Part shown: piece by piece, positions 57,326-64,000 of the stretch
Layout of the letters: each line of letters opens with the position of its first letter
Numbering within the stretch: the first letter of the stretch is position 1
NCBI GenBank assembly: GCA_022813625.1
Contig: JAKLMB010000026.1
Coordinates: 504,194 to 568,193, forward strand
Source: Aaosphaeria pasadenensis
Taxonomy: Eukaryota > Ascomycota > Dothideomycetes > Pleosporales
Reading direction: 5' to 3'
Length of the DNA stretch: 64,000 nt
Translations under genes and position numbers: made by a program
Notes under the pieces: generated by a model
Told to the model about the DNA's origin: nothing
The model's database searches: none
Seen by the model: only the letters and a program-made list of their open reading frames with translations

Positions 57326-58271
57326 CATCTGCAATGCATGCACCGAAGTTGACTGCAAGTCGAGATGTGCGTGGCGCTGCGTTTCCTTCCTTTTCTGCGC
57401 TTGCACGATGAGCTGCGCTTGAGATCGATTAGCTTGTTATTTTCACTATGATTGCTCGTCTCGGAAGGGCAGGGCAGCGCGTTTCCTCGTATCTGAGATT
57501 TTCTTTAGATGTAACCAGTGTTCGAGATGTACTCTTATCTTAGATGGCGAACATGGGAAACGAGGTACTTAATCAAATACTTAGCAAGAGCGTTTCGAAA
57601 GCAATAGGAGTCAAGCCTTTGTCGTCCATGTACCAGGGCAGCAGAACTAACCTCCCCCTTTCTTCATCGAGCAACATCACGACGTCAAACTTCAGAGTGC
57701 AGACAGTTAAAACCATCGTGTAAACGCATTTCTATTTCTTCGCTCTATGATTATTCATGACGAAGGCATGGGGGGGTATAACATAACGACTACAAAACTA
57801 CAACGTATTTCCACAAGAGAACAGGGGCGCCATGGTGGTGTATGGTGGGAAGGAAGCTCCTTTTGTTTTCTTGTTGTTGTTGTCTGTAGAAAAGAAACAC
57901 TGCTTCTGCCTTCCTGTTCTTTGCTCTTCTTCCTTCTCTCCTCTCTTCACTCACTCCTCTTACTGACGACATCTTGATATATCTTGTTTCTATAAGTTCG
58001 GGGGATATCTAGACTCTTGTCTTGTTTTCTTTCCGTTTCACGCGTCCATCCATTCATACACACCAACATCTTGAAAAGCCAGGCTTGGAAGACAGTCTCC
58101 GCTGCTGCAAAGCTGGCGAAAACAACCCCCCAAAATCGACGAATAGTAACACAACAACAAACGAAGCCAAATTGCAAACCAAACAAACCAAAACAACCTC
58201 CTCGCAACCTGCATGCCCTGCTCGAGTTGGAGCGTGATCTTCGGGAAGAACGTCGGCAAGGTAAGGGGGTT
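57326..58271. other. Convergent intergenic region
   Basis: 946 bp between a plus-strand gene end and a minus-strand gene end. No gene is supported; several short pyrimidine-rich stretches. Confidence 0.55.
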
Positions 58272-59586
58272 TTAAACGATGATGGCGAGCACGCTGGTGG
58301 GCTGGCCCGAGATCTCGCTGAGGACGATGGTCTGTCCCTTGGTGACGGCAGGTGCGCCGGCAACGGCCTCGACGGTGGGCGTGGGCTCGGTACCATTGCC
58401 AGTGCCCTCGCCGCCGCCGGTGCCAGGCTGGGGGACGGCAGGGGCAGGGAACTGCTCGGCGGTGCCGGCCTTGGTGGCGACTTCGATGAGGTTGACGCCC
58501 ATGTCGAGGTCGGCCTGGGTGTAGCGGGCGTTGAACCCGACGATAGGCTTCATCGCGTTGTAGATGTCAACGGGCATGTCCATGGGGTTCTGAGCGATCA
58601 GGAAGGTGACGCCCCCGGCGCAGGGAGGCGTGGTGAGAGATCCAGAGTATTGGTAGAGAGGGCTGTCCTGGACGTGCTGGACGAGACCGGCGAAGTCGAG
58701 GCCGCCCTCGATGGCCGTCTTGGTGCCGGGGTTGGCGATGGCCTGTAGGTGTGGTTGCAACCCGGTAAGGAGTGGGTTGGAGGCGGCATCGGCCGACATT
58801 TGGAACAGAACGGATATGACGACGATAGTGTTGGGGTCGGCTGTTTAGAAGAAAGTCTGGTCAGCTATCATGTTCAATGCTATAGGTGCGCTTGCATATA
58901 TGCGTTTCAGACTTGGCTTCGGGTTTTGTGATGTGGGTGAACATCAGAACGGAAAGCTTATGTCAAGCAGGGGCTCTGGTAGGTGCCACCACGACGAATG
59001 CATTGCAGTCTAGCATTGCTAGAGAGGAGGAGTGGAAGGCCACCGGTTGAATTCAGTTGGAATTACTTACTGCGGGCTTCGTGCACAATGTGCATCTCAG
59101 CAGGATAGTACTCGCCGTTGACGAGATGCTCGCCAGGGAAATGGAAGTGAGCCTGCTTGATGACCAAGTCCTGGTCAGCGACCTTGGTCGTGCCATTGAT
59201 GACAAGCTCAACGGTGGTGCCCAAGTTCTCAAACTCGACAGCCTGCTGAGGGATATCGATTGTAGGCTTGTCGGCTGAGATGGGAATGACACCATCGACT
59301 GTTCAAACGTGGTGTTAGCTGGCTTCATCACATATGATTTGCAACCTTTTATCATGTCTCAAGGGGAAAGCTTACCAACGTTGATGGGCGATTGTGTGGT
59401 TCCACTCTTGCACTCTTCGTTCTCGGGAGCAATGGATGCCCAGTTGAGTGGACCGATCAGACCAGTGTATCCGAACTGACCGACCTGAACGACACCCTCC
59501 TCACCCTCTGCACGCTTGAACTTGCTGAGCCCAGAGAGGCAAGTAGCCGAAGCCGTTCCGGCAAGAAGAAGAGACTTGAAAAGCAT
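58272..59586 (-). CDS. Secreted alpha-carbonic anhydrase
   Basis: Three exons (59586-59376, 59298-59071, 58840-58272; introns 77 and 230 nt) give 335 residues. A signal peptide is evident (MLFKSLLLAGTASA). The enzyme interconverts CO2 and bicarbonate using zinc. The fold shows GPLNWASIAPENEECKSGTTQSPINV at the start, QAHFHFPGEH with zinc ligands His121 and His123, and AEMHIVHEA with His140. SGSLTTPPC near the end is the conserved active-site loop, and its Cys can pair with the Cys in NEECKSG. The tail after ~265 is Gly/Pro/Thr-rich (TGGGEGTGNGTEPTPT), ending in a hydrophobic stretch (SVLAIIV), perhaps a weak GPI-anchor or just a short tail. The second intron is unusually long for this window. 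Confidence 0.93.
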
Positions 59587-61874
59587 GATTGACTGAGATG
59601 TGTCTGTTGACTGGATGTGCTGTGGTGGTGCTTGTCGTCAAGTGATTATAGATATGTAAACCTTTATAAGGGACACCGGAATAGAGTAGCGGGCTTGTAT
59701 GGGGAAAGAGAGAAAAAGAAAGGAAGCTGAAGTGTATATCAAAGCTCGATCGGTTCCCGTATATGAGGATTCCAGCTGCTAGATATAACCACAAGCGGTA
59801 ATAATCAGTGCTACGCTCTGCGTGCACGTCAATTAGATTTGGAAAAGAATAAGGCCGCAGGATCGACCTAGCTAAGCCTTGGATATGAAGTGTTGATAGA
59901 AGAGGGCGTGGAAAAGAAACGAAGCACCCAAACAGCGAGAGGCGAAGCAAACTTCAAAGAAGGTAATCGGTAAAGGTAAGAGAGAGAGGGAAACAAAGTG
60001 GGATCACTAAGAGCTGATATATAGACTCAGCACGTTAAAATGCGCCTCAGATCTGATGCATTCACGGTGCCTCCGTGCTCCCAGAATACATAGCTACATT
60101 GTGTTTTGCGTATGCGTCTTGTCAGCCAAGCGGCGGCTGCAGAGCCAAGTCATACACACAAGAGAATCCGGGCGGTCCTCTAGGCTTTAGAGAGCACTGA
60201 AAAGACTCGGTATCCGGGGTTTTGTGTAGGTGCGTAGCTGGCCAGGGTGTGAAATGGCCTGAGGCCAAGACAAAGTCCGCTGGGAGGAGCTTAGCAGGGT
60301 CGGCAGGGTTTGGCATACCGCTCAGCGGGAGTCAAGCATTTTGTGATGGATGCTTAGGAATCCCTGCTTTTACATGGCAAGTTGGGGGAACAGGGCATTG
60401 ACGTCCTGGACAAACGTCGCTCTGGGGTCTAGTGGCTTTGACGAAAGAAGTAAGTCGTTTGAAGATCCGCGTCTCGGGCAACTTTGATTGTACTCTTCTC
60501 GTAGAAGGAATATCATTGCATGTTCCTGATAAAGATCCGCGTCGATTACTTCTGAACTTGGGTGCTGTGGATACAATACATGTCAACACGAAGCGAAAGG
60601 CTTAGCCGCATGTCACCAACCCGTCCCCCAACACACGTTCAGATGCAGACAGAATGCTTTCATGAATTGCATCATTGCTCTTCGATGACCGATGGATTTC
60701 TGCATGTCCCAGAGCCTCGGGGGAAGATCCATAGACGAATACGAAATGCTTCTTTTGCGTCGAAGATTGGTGATTGTCTGAAACGCATGTGGAAACAGCT
60801 TGACACGCATGGGAAGCAGGCAAATGGACGAGACTGGACAGACCCTGGGGGTAGTCGACGAAAAATGATCCGATTCTTTGCCCTATCCTTTCTGTTCGCG
60901 AGTTCGTAATTGGCCCCCCGACTACTAACCCTGCCCATTCTGTGACAACATGACAGACCCTGGGACCTGGATGAGGTCTACTATACCGAGAAGGGGAAGA
61001 AAGGGGAAAGGAAAATGCTGGACAGTGGAAGGGATTTGACGTATCAGAGTCGGCCAGTGTCCCTGGTTGAGAGGAGATCAAGCGTTCGCCCACAAGTATT
61101 CAGATGTCACTGTCATTTCAGCAGCAATTAGTGCCATTATTGAGTGATTAGTATTCTGTCTTGGGGGTTGTCGTCGTAAAACTACCTAGGCAGGTGGATA
61201 GAAAATGATACTATAATAGTAGGTGAGCCAAGACTTGGGAGTCCAGAATTCTCCCTCCCCCCAAGCGGAAAACCCACGTTCCCACGCTAGAGTCCCTCCA
61301 AACGCTCTCCACCCCCCGTAAAATCAGCCCACTTCTAAAACAAAAGAGCCTCAGATTTAGGGGAAATCGTGGGTTTCGTCACCGACTGTGGCTTTTTAAT
61401 TGCCTCGATATTCCTCCCTTTCCTCAAATTACGCCGTAGCTTTATTAACCCCCTCTTTCCCCCTCTCTAGGCGCCTCTCGGTCCTCCCTAAAAGTCTCAT
61501 GTATTCTTTGACTGACTTGGCAGTATGGCTATGTCGTCTTGCATTTGTAACTACCACAGTAGAGACGGCATCTTACATCCTGGGCCCGGACCTGGACCTG
61601 AATCTGGACCTGAAAGACCTGTGTTGCTGACCGAGGCACGTGTTGCCTCCTTCTCGACAATACGCCTAGTTCATACGAGGTCGCTGCTTAGTTCTGGGAT
61701 GCGGACTGTAGATCTACAACATCCAATCCCGGACACGACTGGTGCGTACTCGTCGCCCTTTCCTTTCGAACAAAGGGACTCGGGCCAGCTCACTCTACTG
61801 CCACGGATGCAGACGTGGGCGTGGTCGTGGATGTATGGCTCAGCAACAGTCATCTTACGCAGAAGGAGAGGTCT

Positions 61875-61912
<38 letters not shown>

Positions 61913-62838
61913 CGCCACCGGTATAGGAATTACTGGTTCCAGCAATCTTACCGAGCGTAGGAGTTGTTTTCCGTATGAGCGACGCGTACATGATTGAGGC
62001 GATGCTGACAGGCGAAATGACGGCGGCAAGACTCCAAGACTCCGCAAGAGAATCAAGGAACAACCAGCGCAGGTGATGATGAGGAAATAGTTAAAGAGTA
62101 GTTATTGATATATTGCGCCGACTGCCTAGAGAAAGGACAAGACGTTGGTCGACCGTTGAGCATTCGGACCGAGACTTGTTCACTGACCCCCCAAAGCGAT
62201 TGCTTTGCACTTTGCACTGACTTGCAATTGGCCGGCCGATCCGGCAGGTAAGGAGCGATGGCCCACGCGACGAAGATATGTATACCTACAGTGGATACTT
62301 GTATTGTAGCTTGTCAAACAGCATCTCGGCCAGTAGGAATATGCGCCGAGTCCATAGCTTACAGTTGTTTGAGCGTCTTGCTATCTACGGAGTACGCACG
62401 CACTGTACAACAGTACCTGAAACACGCGATCAACAGATACGAACAAGCGCACATCTTCGCCATATTTTACAGTCAAAACCCGCGGATAGCGAATAGCATC
62501 GCACGCGTTGTAGGCTTGCCGCTGTTCCAACGCAAATCGGCATAACTACACAGTACTGGTCACCGGCATAATCTCAAACACAGGAGAACTAGAGGGATTA
62601 CTTTGCGATTGAAGCTCTACCACTGCATTCCCCGACAAGAACGACACACCCGCAACTCATTTCTATATGTGCTACTAGACCGCAATCTCGGGCGTTCTTG
62701 GGAAATATTCTGGCGCAGACGCCGTTGTTTGCACCCACCAACCCGCAAAACGCCAACCAATGTCCATGCCTCCTGTATCATTTCAACAATAACGAGTGTC
62801 CAACGAGTTTCGCTGCAAGTCTCCAATCCAGAGATGCA
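59587..62838. other. 3.2-kb intergenic region, no supported gene
   Basis: Short ORFs only. A (CAG)12 run at 61875-61910 creates poly-Ser/poly-Gln/poly-Ala frames that are artefacts. A pyrimidine-rich stretch at about 61250-61500 looks promoter-like but has no clear gene downstream. One TACGGAGTA motif at 62386-62394. Confidence 0.5.
61875..61910. repeat. (CAG)12 microsatellite
   Basis: Twelve perfect CAG units. Confidence 0.97.
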
Positions 62839-63276
62839 TCAAACAGAATTCGAAGAAGAGGAGCTGCCAGGAAAGGAGAATCTCTTCTTCATCCTGCTTC
62901 GAAACCCTTCTGGAATCCGCTTGGAACTTGGCCCATGATCAATATATTGGTAATTGTACCCTGCGCTGATGTCTCCAGGATAATTGGAAGCTGCTTGTGG
63001 GAGGGTAGATTCCCATAATGCCCGGTTCTCCGCCGCCTGATCCTTTCTGTCATACGGAAATGTAGACATACCATCCACAGCACCTCCTTGTAGAGGCATT
63101 GAATTCGAAATAGCGTTGTTGGAAGTCATAGAGCTTGCCTCGCTATTTGAAGAATGCCCAGCAGCCTGTATGCGCATCTGCTTCGACACGACTGTGTCAT
63201 TGCGCCTGGCTTCCCCTGTATAAATTTGCGATTGCGACTGCGATTGTGATTTTCGACGATCTTCGTCTCTGCCCAT
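62839..63276 (-). CDS. Hypothetical protein, 145 aa, Ser/Gln-rich
   Basis: From ATG 63276: MGRDEDRRKSQSQSQSQIY, then a Ser/Asn-rich middle and a basic-to-Ser end (RMKKRFSFPGSSSSSNSV). The composition is plausible for a disordered protein, but there is no domain and no clear promoter. It lies just downstream of the phosphatase stop (63439) on the same strand, so it could instead be part of that gene's 3' UTR or an alternative 3' exon. An upstream in-frame extension to 63303 exists. Confidence 0.3.
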   Translation of the reverse strand: MGRDEDRRKSQSQSQSQIYTGEARRNDTVVSKQMRIQAAGHSSNSEASSMTSNNAISNSMPLQGGAVDGMSTFPYDRKDQAAENRALWESTLPQAASNYPGDISAGYNYQYIDHGPSSKRIPEGFRSRMKKRFSFPGSSSSSNSV

Positions 63277-63438
63277 TGCTTCGCCTCGATAAAGTCCCTG
63301 CACTTGTCCGTCCCTACTGCTGTGTCTTGCTTTCGTATCGAAATAGTCTGTGCCTCCTTCGCGGGGGGCTCCTGTATTAACGGGTAAACAACCAGTTTCA
63401 TCTTCGATGTCATCTTCCTAAACACAAAGAAAGTCAAT

Positions 63439-64000
63439 TTAGTAACTCTGAGGATATTGGTTGGCAGGCTGCAAGGTAAAAGTCAGTCCATAGAGTCGAC
63501 ATATGCGATCCATGACGTTGACTTGGAGTTTTTTCCAAGTCGGTCATGTCGGTTGATACATACTGGTGAGTTGAGCATGCTATGCCGCTTGTTCCTGCTC
63601 TTCTTGATATGACTCTTCAGTTGGCTCGAGTCAAGGGGCTTCAGAAGCTCGAAGCTACACAGAAGCTCCGATGACACAGACATGACTGCTCCCCAATTAT
63701 CAAACTCTCCACAATACTGCCGCTCTCAGTCAGTTCCTTGGTCCTTCAGAACGATGTTTCGTTATCACTTACGTTGGGTGCAGAAAATACAGTGACGAGT
63801 ACACGATCGCTGAAGAACTCATAACCGTCTTCAACAACCATGTGGGCTCTACAGACCAGATCGAAGTCGTGGCGCTGTAGAAATTCCATGATGACCTTCT
63901 TGCCGAAGCAATAACTCACACCACGCTCGTTCGACTCCCAGTCATTCTCCATATCTGCGGGGTCGCTCCATAGCAGATCGTTCAACAATCCATAATCGGG
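63439..64000 (-). CDS. ppz1: Ppz-type serine/threonine protein phosphatase, C-terminal part (5' end outside window)
   Basis: Three exons are visible: 64000-63773 (partial), 63716-63564 and 63468-63439, with introns of 56 and 95 nt. The catalytic domain of the PP1 family is clear: LLWSDPADMENDW, NERGVSYCFGKKV, LVCRAHMVVEDGYEFF and LVTVFSAPNYCGEFDNWGAVMSV across the junction. DNWGAVM, SYCFGKKV and RAHMVVED are closer to Ppz than to Glc7 (which has DNAGGMM and RAHQVVED). LLKPLDSSQLKSHIKKS is the Ppz C-terminus. The final short exon gives PANQYPQSY and a stop. Ppz phosphatases regulate salt tolerance and potassium transport in yeast and are inhibited by Hal3. The N-terminal half lies beyond the right edge. 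Confidence 0.95.

Noticed and set aside
61525..61997. ORFs with poly-Ser or poly-Gln over (CAG)12
   Set aside because: No domain, no splice support, and generated by the repeat.
63439..64000. PP1 (Glc7) rather than Ppz
   Set aside because: The DNWGAVM and RAHMVVED sequences and the C-terminal extension match Ppz, not PP1.
1..64000. CRISPR arrays, bacterial operons, or a secondary-metabolite cluster
   Set aside because: Eukaryotic gene structure throughout; tandem repeats lack regular unique spacers; no PKS, NRPS or terpene synthase genes.

Overview
The window is nuclear DNA of a filamentous ascomycete (Pezizomycotina). The evidence is many short introns (most about 47-65 nt) with GT...AG ends and CTAAC/CTGAC-like branch sites, genes lying close together on both strands, and products typical of filamentous fungi: a type II membrane laccase-like oxidase, a PF04185-type acid phosphatase, alpha-carbonic anhydrase, Ppz-type phosphatase and an ABHD12-like hydrolase. 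I cannot name the species. One assembly gap of exactly 100 N sits inside a hexanucleotide repeat at 25145-25244. Splice sites below were placed by eye; each multi-exon model was checked for reading-frame closure by arithmetic.

Layout. Positions 1-12 kb are gene-poor and repeat-rich. A pair of tandem paralogues carries a conserved C-terminal segment behind unrelated tandem-repeat N-termini. A tRNA-derived SINE-like element follows, then a 3 kb mosaic of shuffled, duplicated modules with a foldback element. From 12 to 22 kb is a compact block: PIN-domain protein (-), translin-associated TRAX (-) back to back with GPI14/PIG-M (+), multicopper oxidase (-) back to back with secreted acid phosphatase (+). 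A 6.1 kb gene-free, microsatellite-rich stretch (21.8-28 kb) precedes a high-affinity cAMP phosphodiesterase (+). From 32 to 46.5 kb come a sirtuin (-), a small unknown gene (+) overlapping a C2H2 protein with an in-frame minisatellite (-), an alpha/beta hydrolase, SPT5, a quinone oxidoreductase-like MDR enzyme and an F-box-like protein (all -). From 49 to 64 kb are phosphopantetheine adenylyltransferase (-), a WDR68/DCAF7-type WD40 protein (+), a seven-exon lineage-type protein with an ADP-ribosyltransferase-like pattern (+), alpha-carbonic anhydrase (-) and the 3' end of a Ppz-type protein phosphatase (-) that runs off the right edge.

The genes are mostly unrelated housekeeping functions (transcription elongation, CoA and GPI-anchor synthesis, cAMP and phosphatase signalling, RNA turnover). 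I see no biosynthetic gene cluster. The less ordinary material is the tandem paralogues with exchanged repeat regions, the mosaic/foldback region, the ART-like gene, a pseudo-receiver domain in the phosphodiesterase, an 18-nt microexon in TRAX, and a strongly over-represented intergenic 11-mer (GTACGGAGTAC).
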